A stretch of DNA of 64,000 bases from NCBI GenBank assembly GCA_030762935.1, contig CM060883.1:35177501-35241500 (forward strand), given 5' to 3'. Shown piece by piece: positions 1 through 10,783 of the stretch (positions are counted from its first letter, which is position 1; every line of letters begins with the position of its first letter). Below the pieces are notes generated by a model. It worked only from the letters and a program-made list of their open reading frames with translations, did not search any database and was not told the DNA's origin. Origin of the DNA: Hymenopus coronatus (lineage: Eukaryota; Arthropoda; Insecta; Mantodea; Hymenopodidae). The position numbers and the translations under genes are program-made.

Positions 1-184
1 CTTTTTGTAGAGCTGTGCGATTCCGAGATATTACTTGATATTGGTTTCAGTTTTCAAATACTTATACTTTCTTCAAACTGGCTCATACAAAGCGTACTGA
101 ACCTCAATTTTTTCACATAGCGTGCAAAATAGTATATATTTGGAAAAACCAGAGAAAGTTATGTGAATGGAACACATCATATTT
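1..184 (-). mobile_element. HLE-1 fragment, internally deleted
   Basis: Positions 1-75 match the internal part of the family on the minus strand. Positions 151-179 match its left end (AGAGAAAGT, then GAATGGAACACATCA), followed by a T run. The stretch between is unrelated or lost. The copy continues beyond the window start. Confidence 0.75.
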
Positions 185-352
185 TTTTTTACTTACTTAC
201 CTTTCATAGTGTCAAATTTTCTTTCTTCCAAATATTCAGTAATCAGTTTTCACAAGAAATTATATTTTGATTTTCCCTGAACCACATAAATTAGGTAGTG
301 TCCTGTGTATGTATGTGCAGTATAAGTAGTATAACTAACAATTTAATAAACG

Positions 353-1208
353 CTATTCACATGACTTTCTCTACATCTCTGAAACAAATTACTGTCAGAA
401 AGTTTATGCTTCTATTTACTTCATGCTAGTCGAGAAAAAATAAGCAGAAATAGCCTTATTACTCGCTTCCGTGCAAGTAGAAGCGAAATACGGGAGTATT
501 GTAGGTTAAATTGGGAGTAAAACTCTTGTTGCTATGTGACTAAAGTTCCTTTGTTTGTATCAACAGGAGTTGACAAACTCTTGTATGAGAAAAGTATAGG
601 TAAGTTTTTCGAAGCTGAAACCAATAACAAGGAATATCCCAAAAACGACCATCTCCGCGAAAAAAATGTATATTACATAAATTGTGTATTTTAATGTGCT
701 CTACATTAAGCTTTTGTCCATCTCTTATGGTTTAGCAGTTATGCAAAATTCCGTAAAATTCATCCAAAATAGTCTTCAGAGGCTATTTCCAGAAATTTCA
801 AGATAAACATTTTATTTGTCAGGTAAATATCTTTAATACACGATATTTTTATCAAAATCGTTAGAGCCATTTTTGAGAAAATAAAAAAAATTCGAAAAAT
901 GTTCCATGTAAAGGGTAGTTGGGGGTGGAGGAATTTTCTTGAAAATATTCGTGTCGCATCCTTGGAAGATACCAAACTTAAATACCAAGTTTGGTATTCA
1001 ATTGTCTCTAAGTTTTTGAGCTATATTGTCCACATACACACACACACAAATACATACAGACACACACGGACATTTTTCTAAAAAATGTTTTTTTTGGATT
1101 CAGGGGTCTCAAATTACGTATTTTCCGGTGAAACATTGGTACCAAATGTTTGGGTGCATTACAATACCTTCTCTATACACTAGGTACATAGTTCGTGCAG
1201 AGAAAGTA
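353..1208 (+). mobile_element. HLE-1 copy, nearly full length
   Basis: Begins at CACATGACTTTCTCTAC, missing about 15 nt of the left tip, and runs to GCAGAGAAAGTA. The core CA tract is at about 1033-1070. The right-end palindrome around 1173-1202 is weakened by substitutions (ACTAGGTACATAGT). No coding capacity is apparent. Confidence 0.88.
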
Positions 1209-1631
1209 AGAGAGCCTATTCTTCAGTCTACTTCATGCCCGTTAAGAGAAACATTAGCAGAAATCGCCTTATTACTTAGTTTCTTATAAGTTAAAGGGAA
1301 ATAAGCAAAATCATTAGACTAAATCGACAATGAAATGTTTTAAAATGTGGTTGCTTTGGGATTGAAGAACGGTTTTCTTTTAATGGTCAGGAGTAAAATA
1401 AAAGAAACACGAAAACCAAATTCCCGTTTGGGAAAAATATTGTAATATTGAAACCAATAAGAACGAGTATCTATTCAAAATGAATATAGCATAAATCGTG
1501 TGTTTTACGAGATCTACACGTTTTGTTTAATAAGTTTTTGTCTATCTCTTATGGTTTGTTATACAAAAGTCATTCAGAATGAAGAGGACTTCAGGAGCTG
1601 TTCCCAATAAATTTAGGATATACATTTTATT

Positions 1632-2317
1632 CGTAACCGGCTTACCCTTCCCGTATTTATGCCTAGGATATACAAGCAGAAAACGGGAGACCTGGGTTCG
1701 ATTCCCAGTACCGGCATGGGGATTTTTCCCCCGTTGGGAGACCTGGCCCGGGGTGCACTCAGCCTCGTAAGGTCCCTGGGGTGCCAATTGAGGAGCTACT
1801 TGATAGAGAAGTAGCGGCTCCAGGTCATGAGGACCGCATTAACCGGCCGGGGGGGACTCGAGGCGCTGACCACGTCTCACCCTCCAATACTGCACCCCAT
1901 CCATGACGTTTGTAGTGGACCGAGATGGGGGACGCAGCGGCCGGGCGGTAGGCCAAGGTTCCCCGTGAGCTGTCGTGCCATGGAGTTATGTTATATACAA
2001 GCAGATGTCCAAGGTTCAGAAGCGTGTCGGGGAAGCAACGGCACGGAACCACATAACGAAGAACCTGTAAGGAGTGGTCGGCCCATAACCAGGCGTGAGT
2101 ATGAGGAAGTGGATGCTATGAAATGTAAGCGAAATGGATGACAAGAAAGGTGACGATGGAGCAATGGGTTGAATGACTGGCGGGGAAAACAGGAGGAGAA
2201 AACCCAGTCAGACGCCGCTTCGTCCCCCACCAATCCCGCATGTGGACGCTGTAGATCGGACCCGGGTCACCTAGGTGGGAGGCGAGCGGTCTAACTACTC
2301 AGCCACGGCGCCGCCCG
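1632..2317 (-). mobile_element. SINE-F, tRNA-headed, split by SINE-E
   Basis: The minus strand begins with a tRNA-like head at 2317 (GGCGCCGTGGCTGAGTAG as A-box region, GACCCGGGTCCGATC as B-box region). The element runs through 2006 and resumes at 1667-1632. It is flanked by an exact 11-bp duplication TACATTTTATT at 1621-1631 and 2318-2328, so it retroposed into an HLE-1 copy. It was later split by SINE-E. The parent tRNA is not identified. Confidence 0.8.
1681..1992 (+). mobile_element. SINE-E copy, 5' truncated
   Basis: Flanked by an exact 13-bp duplication ATATACAAGCAGA at 1668-1680 and 1993-2005. It starts near the B box (GGGTTCGATTCCCAGTACC) and lacks the A-box part present in the second copy at 25729. 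The body shares landmarks with that copy: GTGCACTCAGCCTCG, GACCGCATTAAC, CACCCCATCCATGACG and GTAGGCCAAGG. It is the innermost level of a three-element nest. Confidence 0.85.
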
Positions 2318-2537
2318 TACATTTTATTTATCAAGTAAATATATTTAATAAACGGTGTTTTAATTAAAATCGTTATAACCATTTTTTGAGAAAATAAACA
2401 TTTTCGATTTTTTTTTTCATGTTAATTGTAGTTCGGGGTGAAGATGCGTATTGCATCCTGGAAAATAATAAGCTTCAATACCAAGTTTGGTATTTTACCG
2501 ACATTTAGTTTTTGAGTTATCGTGCTCATAGACTCAC

Positions 2538-2572
<35 letters not shown>

Positions 2573-2929
2573 TACCTTTCCCTAACATTTGTTTTTAGGG
2601 TATCAAAACGTATATTTTCGGTGAAATCTCGGTATCGAATTTTTGAGTAGAGTACGATACCTTTTCTATCTATTATGTACCTTGTAAATACGTGCTAGAG
2701 AGAGTAAAGAGAAAGAATCTAGAGGAAGGCCGATGTATCTGGCATAGCTCAAAGTTTGAATTCCTAAACAGACCAGTCATTTGTTAACACACACAGTGTT
2801 CTAGCGATATAAATTATTTTCCACTTAAGGAAATTTACTTTATGTTACTTTTATTTTTTACTGAACACAACACAGGACTCAAACGCTCACATGCTCAGAG
2901 ACAAATTAAGGTTGATGGAAGAAACAAAA

Positions 2930-3777
2930 TCTGACGTGTTCTATCCACATGACTTTTTCCAGTTTATACACAAATAACTTTCTTTAAAAATGATTATTCT
3001 TTTATCTACGACAAGATAAACATTAACAGAAACGGTCTTATTACTTGCCTCATTGTAAGAAGAAGGGAAATAAGGGAATACACTAGACTAAATCTAGAGT
3101 CAAATCTTTTAAAAACTGGTCCTACGTGAAATAATTGTAGTTCGGCTCGCTTTGCATGGTCTGCAGTAAAAGAAGAGAGAGGAAACGAAACGTCACTTCC
3201 GGTATGAGAAAGTTAGTACTTTAAAATTAAAACCCATAACAACGAATATTTTAAAAACTGCATCTGTACATAGAAAACATATATGACATAACGAGATCTA
3301 AAGTTTTATGTAGCAAGTTTTTGTTTATCTTTTACGGTTTAACCGTTATGCAAAATTCTGCAATCCTCATCCAGAATAAAGAGGTCTTCAGAGGTTATTC
3401 CCAGAAAATTCAAAATATACAGTTTATTTGTAATGTAAATATCATTGACATATGGTATTTTAATAATTTGTTTTAAAAATCTCCACGTAAACGGTAGTTT
3501 GGGGTGAGGGGATTTTCTTGAAATCCTTCGTGTCGCATCCTTGGAAGATACTAAACTTAAATACCAAGTTTGGTTCTTAACGGTCTTTTCGTTTTTGAGC
3601 TATGGTGTCCACCAGACACTCACACACGGACCTTTTTCTAAAAGTGTTTTTTTTTTTCGGACTCAGGTTACCTTAAAACATATTTCCGGTGAAGTTTCAG
3701 CATCAAATTTTAGGGGGAATACAATACCTTCTCAATCCACTATGTAAATGGTACATATGGGCTAGAGAAAGTAAAAA
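2930..3777 (+). mobile_element. HLE-1 copy, full length
   Basis: Begins TCTGACGTGTTC and ends GCTAGAGAAAGT plus A run. The right-end hairpin is the CCC/GGG type (CAATCCACTATG ... CATATGGGCTAG). Both ends can be recognised against unrelated flanks. Confidence 0.9.
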
Positions 3778-3904
3778 GGTTGAAAAATATGTAGTGTTAC
3801 ATTTACGCGATATTCAAATAAAACCGAATGTGGTGCAACAGCCATTAATATTCCAAGTCTATCACTGTAGATGCTGCACTATATACAAAAGATATCAAGA
3901 AAAA

Positions 3905-4767
3905 TCTGATGTGTACCATTCACATTACCTTCTTTACATCCCTGCAACAAATAATTCTTAAAAAGCTTATACTTCTATTTACTTAATGCTAATCAGAATA
4001 AATTAGCAGAAATAGTTTTATTACTTGCTTCCTTGTAAGTAAAAGTGAAATAAGGCCGTATACCACAGTTCAACTCATAGTCAAAAGCTGGTTGGTATGC
4101 CACTGAAGTTCCTTTGTTTGTATTGACAGCAGTTGACAAATTCCTGTATGAGAAAAGTACAAGTTTTTCAAAGCAAAAAACAAAAACAATGAATATCTCA
4201 AAAACGATGAACTACACGAAAAAAATGTGTATAATATAAATCGTGCGTTTTAACGTGATCTACTTTTTTGTGTAGTAAGTTTTTGTCCATCTCTTACGAT
4301 TAAGCAGTTATTCAAAATTCCGTAAAATTCAGCTAGAATAAAGTACTCTTCAGAGGTTATTCCCAGAAAATTCAAGATATACATTTTATTTCTCAGGTCA
4401 ATATGTTTAATATACGAAATTTTAATCAAAATCGTTAGAGCTATTTTTGAGAAAATCAATATTTTCGAAAAAAGTTCCATGTAAAGGGTAGTTGGGGGTG
4501 GGGTTATTTTTTTCAAAATCTTTGTGTCGCTTCCCTGGAAGATACTAAACTTAAATACCAAGTTTAGTATTTTTAGTATTTTCGTTCTTGTGTTATCGTG
4601 TTCACAGACACACGGACACACACGGACCTTTTTCTGAAAATACTTTTTTTGGATACAGGGGACCCTAAAATATATATTTCCGGTGAAATCTCGGTGTCGA
4701 ATTTTTTGGTGGAGTGCAATACCTTCTGTATACACTATGCACATAGTGCGTGTAGAGAAAGTAAAAA
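3905..4767 (+). mobile_element. HLE-1 copy, full length
   Basis: Begins TCTGATGTGTACC after an A run and ends GTGTAGAGAAAGT followed by A5. The terminal palindrome contains ACTATGCACATAGT. By chance the antisense strand carries a 164-codon open frame through most of this copy. Confidence 0.9.
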
Positions 4768-4970
4768 GTGTAACAATATATAGATTCTAAACCTAGACGA
4801 ACAGTCTCTGAATATTTCCCTTGAATTAGAGAAAAATTCTATACGCACCAAAGAAGATGGTCTAAGCTATGGCAAACTGTTCTGTCATAGCCGCTCTAAT
4901 GGAGTTCTTGGAGATGATCCAAGAGATATTGTTGCCAGCAACGGCTTGCTTTGAAGACGCCGTGCATTGA

Positions 4971-5286
4971 TGACTTAGGAGAGTCTTCGGCGACGTCTCT
5001 GTTGTACGTTATCTCAAAGTCTTCCAGGAACTTAATCTTTTTGAATATCTGGCGCTAGAGTTACAGTTTACGAGGTGCAAAATTCGCACCCCCACAGCCT
5101 TCGATAGTCTCGGAACGGCGCCAAAACCCTTGCATTCACGGGTCTCAAATTGTGTGCTTCATTCTTGCATCCGGCATTTGCTGGCGTTTGCTGTGTGTCG
5201 TTTGCATAAAGCGTACAAACTGCATTCATAAAACTATGAATTCTCAAGTTTTCTGTACAGTGCACTTCACTATCCATCTCTGAAAC
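4971..5286 (+). repeat. Unclassified repeat R, copy 1
   Basis: About 315 bp that recur diverged at 6612-6937. Shared landmarks include GACGTCTCTGTTGTAC, AGTTACAGTTTACGAGGTGC, GGAACGGCGCCAAAACCC and GAATTCTCAAGTTT. No termini, tRNA-like head or protein similarity were recognised, and the strand shown is arbitrary. The preceding 4768-4970 shows nothing recognisable. Confidence 0.7.
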
Positions 5287-5517
5287 TCAGTCTTCCAAAC
5301 TCTCATGAAAATTGGTGGGTCTAACAGAATACATCTGTGAAGTTTCTCGCCAATATAGAAATAAAGTTAATCGTAATGGAAGCGTCAGGTGTCATCAAAA
5401 CCTGCTGCTCTAAAATCTGATAGACAGTGGCAAAATAATGAATAGGACAGGCCTTTACAGGTTGATTTATATAGAGCTGACACTTTTCTTTCATTCATTG
5501 TTTCAAAACGTGTTATC

Positions 5518-5943
5518 CTAGCGACAACTTACTATACTTAAACTGTAGAGGAATTTTAGGAGATTATTTATTTTATAGCAAATTTGAAAATGTCCTCCAT
5601 CCTGCATAAGGCGCAACTCAACACGTCGTTCCATGTTACTGGCCACTCGTTGGAGGACTCTGTTGTCAATAGCTTGAATCTCCTTTGTGATGTGCTTCAG
5701 ATCGTCCAATGTCTGGGGACGTGTGGCGTAAATCGTGTGTTTTAAGTTACCCCGTAGAAAGAAGTCCGGCGATGTCAAATCTGGAGATCTCGGTGGCCAC
5801 ATGTTCCTGGAAATTATCCGGTCGTCAAAGAAACTTGCAATTAGGTTCATGGATTCATTTGATGTATAACATGTAGCGCCATCTTACTGAAAATATCCTT
5901 GCCTCAGCTCTACATCGTACTGCATTTTCACGTTGACCACAAG
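5518..5943 (-). pseudogene. Tc1/mariner-superfamily transposase C-terminal remnant
   Basis: On the minus strand the frame reads DGATCYTSNESMN (about 5833-5885), then FFDDRIIS and WPPRSPDLTSPDFFLRG, then a basic C-terminal tail ending MQDGGHFQ and a stop at 5518. DGA and SPD-FF are the positions of the second and third acidic residues of the DDE/D catalytic triad in this superfamily. An in-frame stop sits where the usual QQDGA motif would have its second Q. The N-terminal DNA-binding half and first catalytic Asp are missing. Upstream at 6107-6118, TCACTCTGTATA could be a remnant terminal repeat. Confidence 0.8.
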
Positions 5944-6139
5944 AACAGCTGCCAACAATGCAATTAGGAATAAAACATAAATATCTGCGCATCTAGTGAC
6001 AAGGAATCGAAACTCTAGAACAGTCTGCTTAATTTGGTGCTAAATTGGATCATTGAGTGACTTTTCAACGGAATAATTAAAGAAAGAAATGTGTCAGTAA
6101 TACATAAATCACTCTGTATAATGATAACACAGCATTAGT

Positions 6140-6600
6140 TGGTTGCGCTTTTGTTGGGTTTGCTGGTAATTCTGAAAATGCCTACAAGCTTGCATCAGTG
6201 TGCGGAACCTTTAGCATTAAAGAAAGCAATTGAATGACGTGTAGATAACCTACAGAATATCAAAATTCTAAGAGATTCCCAAGCTACGCTTTGAGCAATG
6301 AATGATAGATATAATCTAAATCCTATGCAGCACATATCAGAAATACAGTATACCATTACAAAAACATTTATACTTACGCTGAGTACGTGGTCATACTGGA
6401 AATGTAGACAGTGCTGACAAACTTGCAAAAGCAGCCTCTAATTTAGTTACAGAATGTGAATATACATAATGGCCAATATTGTTGGTAAAGAACCTTTAAG
6501 AAAAGACATGATCAACAGTTGGAACTGAATATGGTAAAGAATTATTATTGGTCATTTTACAAAGTGCATATTCTTTCCCGAAATTCAAGATAGATTAGAT
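6140..6600 (+). pseudogene. Degraded non-LTR retrotransposon RNase H domain
   Basis: Two separated frames give RNase H landmarks. A frame near 6210-6300 reads LALKKAIE, a stop, then NLQNIKILRDSQATL, where D-S-Q-A (codons from 6274) matches the active-site Asp block of LINE RNase H domains. A shifted frame at 6389-6436 reads GHTGNVDSADKLAKAA, matching the GH-G-(N)-x-x-AD-LAK signature. Stops and a frameshift between them show it is dead. This would be the part of ORF2 downstream of reverse transcriptase in I/Jockey-type elements; the clade is not assigned. Confidence 0.7.
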
Positions 6601-6611
6601 GTAAACCATTT

Positions 6612-6937
6612 TGAGCTTAGGAGGGCCTTCGGGGACGTCTCTGTTGTACATTATCTCAAAGTCTTCCAGCAGCTTGATCTTTTTTAATATCCGCCACTAG
6701 AGTTACAGTTTACGAGGTGCAGTATTCGCACCCCCGCATCCTTCGATAATCACGGAACGGCGCCAAAACCCATGCATTCTGGCAAGTCGACGGGTCTGAA
6801 ACTGTGTGCTTCAGTCTTTCATCCGGCTCGTGGTGGCATTTTCTGTGTATCGTTTGCTTAAAGCATACAAACTGCATTCATAAACTCTGAATTCTCAAGT
6901 TTACTGTACACTACACTTCACCAGCTACCTCTGAAAA
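6612..6937 (+). repeat. Unclassified repeat R, copy 2
   Basis: Second copy of the 320-bp repeat at 4971-5286, collinear in the same orientation with scattered substitutions and a small extra segment (GGCAAGTCGACGGG region). The two copies bracket the transposase and RNase H debris. They might belong to one larger decayed element, but that is not demonstrated. Confidence 0.7.
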
Positions 6938-7137
6938 CTTATAATGGGTAAAATAGTCGATAATATGCACCTTGCTTCCAAGAAAAATGGCAGGTGTAAC
7001 AAAAACAATCACCTATAATCAATTAAAGAATGCCCATAATAACAATAAGGAAACCTCAGGCTTTAAAGGTCAGAACACATTTTCGAAAACGACTCTTCTG
7101 AACGCTCTCATGCATATAAGATGGTCTAATACCTTAT

Positions 7138-7920
7138 ATTGAATGAAGGAATAAGTGTATTTATTGACATAGCAATATCATACATAGAATTTCAACAATC
7201 GCACGGGTCCACAGACCGTACGTGCTTTTGTAATACACATTACAAGCAATATTAAAACAACAACAAAAACAACAAAGAATTAAAAGAGTAAACACGAAAA
7301 TAAAAAGACAAATGAAATACACAGTCAAAAGCAATATTAAACAACAATAAAGAATTAAGAGTGAACCCGAAAATAAAAATACAAAGATATTCAAATATAG
7401 CAATTTAAATTTACAGCACAGAGTACACCTTCATAAATGCACCCTCTTATAATAGATAATTACACTGAAAAGACATATATACACATAATATATACAACAT
7501 ATATAAAACCATAGCACAACAGTGACCTAAGTATGACATAATATATATGTATGTAGAACATTGTAGTCACTTTTGTTTAGTTGATCTTATTCCTCCCCCC
7601 CCCTTCTCTATTGGCAGCCTCCTCAGATCTCAGCTGTCTTGCCTTAAGTATAAATTTACCTAGCCCGTCCATGTTTTCCTGCCTGCCAGTAGCGTCCAAC
7701 ATGCTTCTAGCCCTACATTCGCAGTGGTAAAAAATCGCGGCAAACATTTATCCCGACATTCCTTCGTACCCCTACATCTTGCCAAGATGTGAGTCCACGA
7801 CTCTTCCTCCTCGCAAATGGGACAGATTCTCGTACCATTCTCGTCAGAAATGTTCGTGCTCCTCCATGCTCCTAGTCTAATCCACGCGAGCCCCACAGTC
7901 TATTCCCTCGTAAGTTTACC
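7138..7920 (-). mobile_element. LINE-X 3' end, copy 1 (ORF2 tail plus 3' UTR)
   Basis: On the minus strand 7896-7660 encode a C-terminal ORF2 piece. It has LGAWRSTN, then CPICEEEESWTHILARC (C-x2-C-x7-H-x4-C zinc-knuckle) and CRGTKECRDK, the arrangement found after RNase H in several insect non-LTR clades. It is 5' truncated, with a stop upstream of the Trp-Ile start. The 3' UTR (7659-7138) contains a tandem duplication of a roughly 75-90 bp unit and ends CACTTATTCCTTCATTCAAT. Two related copies lie at 38784 and 41297. Confidence 0.82.
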
Positions 7921-8204
7921 AAATTGGTACACAAGGAAAGACTAAACCAATTTCAATACGGGGGAATTATCTAAAACGTTCACCGCAAATACTTCGGAAA
8001 TTGAAAGTACTGAGCATTTTATGAGAAATCGTAAGCTAATAGAATCCAGCAGCCAACACCACTCTAATTTACCCACTTTTATTTTGTCGATATAAACAGC
8101 TATTGTTCCATTTAAATATTTTTATGTTTACTCACAAAAAACACTTTCTAAGTAATATTCAAATCTGTTTTTGTAGGCTAAAGATATGAGCCCTTTACTA
8201 ATCA

Positions 8205-8499
8205 AGCTTTTTTCATGGAGTTAACCATTTTTTATATATTCCTTGTTATTGGTTTAAGTTTTAAAATACTTAAAAACTTTTCATGCACGGGAATTTGTCA
8301 GCTCCTGGCAATGCAAAGAGATAAGATTTCAACCACATGGTGACGAGGATTTAAAACATTTGACTATCGCTTAAGCTAGTGTACTCCCTATTTCCCTTAT
8401 ACTTAAAAAGCAAATACTGCTGATAGTTATCTGAATTAGCATGAAGAAGAGAGAAGAATGGATATTTAGAGAAAGTCAAGTGAATGAAACTCACAAGAT
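8205..8499 (-). mobile_element. HLE-1 left-end fragment
   Basis: Minus-strand copy covering roughly the left third of the element, ending in TAGAGAAAGTCAAGTG ... CTCACAAGA and a T run. It abuts a plus-strand right-end fragment directly at the T run, as at three other sites here, suggesting insertion of this copy into that one. Positions 7921-8204 show nothing recognisable. Confidence 0.75.
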
Positions 8500-8605
8500 T
8501 TTTTTAGATTAAGAGGACCCCAAAAGGTGTATTTCCAGTGAAATCTCAATATCGTATTTTTTGTTGGAATGCAATATCTTCTCTGTTTACTATGTAAGTA
8601 GATGA
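8500..8605 (+). mobile_element. HLE-1 right-end fragment
   Basis: Starts inside the T run before the AGGGGACCC-like motif (here AAGAGGACCCC), includes TTTCCAGTGAAATCTC, and decays in the terminal palindrome (TTTACTATGTAAGTA). Probably the remaining right part of a copy disrupted by the minus-strand copy next to it. Confidence 0.7.
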
Positions 8606-9037
8606 ACTTAGATATATAGTCTTTTGAAGGATCAGAAATTGTCGATGTATCTATTGTTATTTAGTTAAAATGTTAAATACCTTTTAATTTTTTTCACGAT
8701 GCCATTGAAATAGTATGGAATTTAAAATATAATTTTGAAAAAAAAGTAGATTTTTTACCTGCAACGAAATATACAATGAAATAATTTCTGGAAACGTTTA
8801 TCTCATTTGACATGAAGTATTCTTTGGTCAGATTTTTTTGTGAAAGTCCAAAGGACAAAGGCAGGAAGCGCCTGCACATTTCCAGGTCGGTGACGTGTGA
8901 CGGCTCTTTGTGATAGCCGCCGAGCAGCCATGTGACGTCTTTATCTCCCCTTCCAGTGTCTCAAAAGCCTCAGATCAAAGAAAAGATAGAAAAATTAACT
9001 TTTTGAGACTTTGTGGTCTGCGAAAGTGATATAAGAA
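8606..9037. other. No recognised feature
   Basis: Single-copy-looking AT-rich sequence with a slightly GC-richer patch at 8870-8960. No coding motif, repeat seen elsewhere in the window, or tRNA-like head was found. Confidence 0.5.
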
Positions 9038-9803
9038 TCTGATATGTTCCAGTCACTGACCTACTCTACATCTTTTTAACAAATTATTGTTAATAAGCAT
9101 ATTCTTCTCTCTACTTCAAGCTAGTCGAGATGAACATTAGCAAAACCGTGTCATTACTTAGTTCCTTTTAAGTAGAATGGAAATAAAGGCTAAACCAATT
9201 GTCAAATGTTTTAAAATGTGGTTGCTATGGGATTGAAATCCACGTCTTTTCGCGGCCAGCAGTTTATAAGTTCCGGTATGAATATAGTATAAGTATTTTA
9301 AGTCTGAAACCAACAACAGGGAATATTTCAAAAACGGTCAACTCACGAAAAAAGTTTATATACCATAAAGTGTGTTTTAACCTGATTTACGTTGTTCTGA
9401 TAAATAAGTTTATGTCTATCTCTTACGCTTTACCAGTTACGCAAAATTCATCCAGAATAAAGATGTCTTCAGAAGCTATTTCCAGAAAATGTAAAATACA
9501 CAGTTTATTTGCCATGTAAACATATATTCAATATATGATATTTTAATCAAAACGTTAGAGCCATTTTGAGAAAATCAAAATATTCTAAAATCTTTCCATG
9601 TGTAGGGTAGTTGGGAGTGGGGTGGGAGGATTTTCTTGAAAATCTTCTTGTCGCTTTCTTGGAAGATACTGAATTTATAACCAAGTTTGATATTTAACGG
9701 ACTTTTTGTTTTTGAAGTATGCTGCCCAAAGATACACACTCTCTGACAGAAGACAGACACACACGGACATTTTTCTAAAAATGCCTTTTTTTTCTTATTT
9801 TTT
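9038..9803 (+). mobile_element. HLE-1 copy, left part, interrupted
   Basis: Begins TCTGATATGTTCC and proceeds normally through the core to CTAAAAATGCC and a T run, where a complete minus-strand copy begins. The missing right part follows at 10668, so this host copy was split. Confidence 0.88.
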
Positions 9804-9950
9804 ACTTTCTCTATACTCACTATGTACATAGTGAATATAGAAAATGTATTGCACTCACCAAAAAATTCGATATCGAGATTTCACCGGAAACATACGCTTT
9901 AGGGTCCCCTGTATCCAAAAAAGTATTTTCAAAAAAAGGTCCGCGCGCGC

Positions 9951-9983
<33 letters not shown>

Positions 9984-10667
9984 CACGATAACTCAAAAAC
10001 GAAAAGTCGGTAAAATACCAAACTTGGTATTTAAGTTTAGTATCTTCCAGGGATGCGACACGAAGATTTTGAGAAAAATCCCCCCACCCCAAACTACCCT
10101 TTACATGGAACTTTTTTCGAAAATTTTGATTTTCTAAAAAATGGCTAACGATTTTTATTAAAATATCGTATATTAAAGTTATTTACCTGACAAATAAAAT
10201 GTATATTCTGAAATTTCTGGGAATAGCCTCTGAATATTACTTTATTCTGGATGAATTTTTCATAACTACTAAACCGTAACAGATGGGCAAAAACTTAACC
10301 CATAAAAATGTAGAGCACGTTAAAACACATAAATTATGTTACATACATTTTTTTTCGTGGAGTTGATCGTTTTTGAGATATTCCTTTTTATTGGTTTCAA
10401 CTTTGAAAAACTTACCATTTTCTCATACAGGAATTTGTCAACTCCTGTCAATACAAACAAAGGAACATCAGTCACATAGTAACCAGCTTTTGGCTTTCAC
10501 TTTAACCTATGGTACTCCCTTATTTCGGTTCTACTTATTATAAAGCAAGAAATAAGATTATTTCTGCTAATTTTTCTCGATTAGCATGAAATAAATAAAA
10601 GATAAGCTTATTAACAATAATAATTTACAGAGATATAGAGAAAGTCATGTGAGTGTAACACATCAGA
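9804..10667 (-). mobile_element. HLE-1 copy, full length, nested in another
   Basis: An 864-bp minus-strand copy bounded by T runs: ACTTTCTCTATA at its right terminus (9804) and CACATCAGA at its left terminus (10667). It contains a 40-bp alternating purine-pyrimidine tract (about 9942-9981, CG repeats followed by GT repeats). It is inserted in the T run of the plus-strand copy 9038-10783. Confidence 0.92.
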
Positions 10668-10783
10668 TTTTTTTCAGGGTGTCCCAAAACATGTTTCCGG
10701 TAAAACCTAGGAATCGAGTTTTTGGGTGCAATACAATAGGTACCTTCTCTATACACTATGTACTTATGTGTAGAGTAAGTAAT
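10668..10783 (+). mobile_element. HLE-1 copy, right part of the interrupted host
   Basis: Continues the copy that started at 9038: CAGGGTGTCCCAAAAC, TTTCCGGTAAAACC, then a terminal palindrome with ACTATGTACTTATG and TAGAGTAAGTAA. Confidence 0.85.

Larger units (their letters stand above)
1217..2708 (+). mobile_element. HLE-1 copy interrupted by nested SINEs
   Basis: A left-truncated copy whose two halves (1217-1631 and 2318-2708) join at a duplicated TACATTTTATT flanking a 686-bp SINE insertion. The core CA microsatellite is at about 2539-2571. The right end belongs to the hairpin subfamily ending GCTAGAGAGAGT. It lies 8 bp after the preceding copy in the same orientation, an almost tandem arrangement. 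Confidence 0.87.

Noticed and set aside
353..1208. Interpreting HLE-1 as a TIR transposon (MITE)
   Set aside because: The inverted motif is internal at the left but terminal at the right, and no TA or other fixed duplication flanks copies; this asymmetry fits Helentron-type ends better.
1827..2141. 104-codon plus-strand frame
   Set aside because: It crosses the junction of two nested SINEs, so it cannot be a real gene.
7161..7403. 80-residue hydrophobic frame resembling a membrane protein
   Set aside because: It lies in the A/T-rich 3' UTR of a LINE and is made of Phe/Leu/Cys codons from low-complexity sequence.
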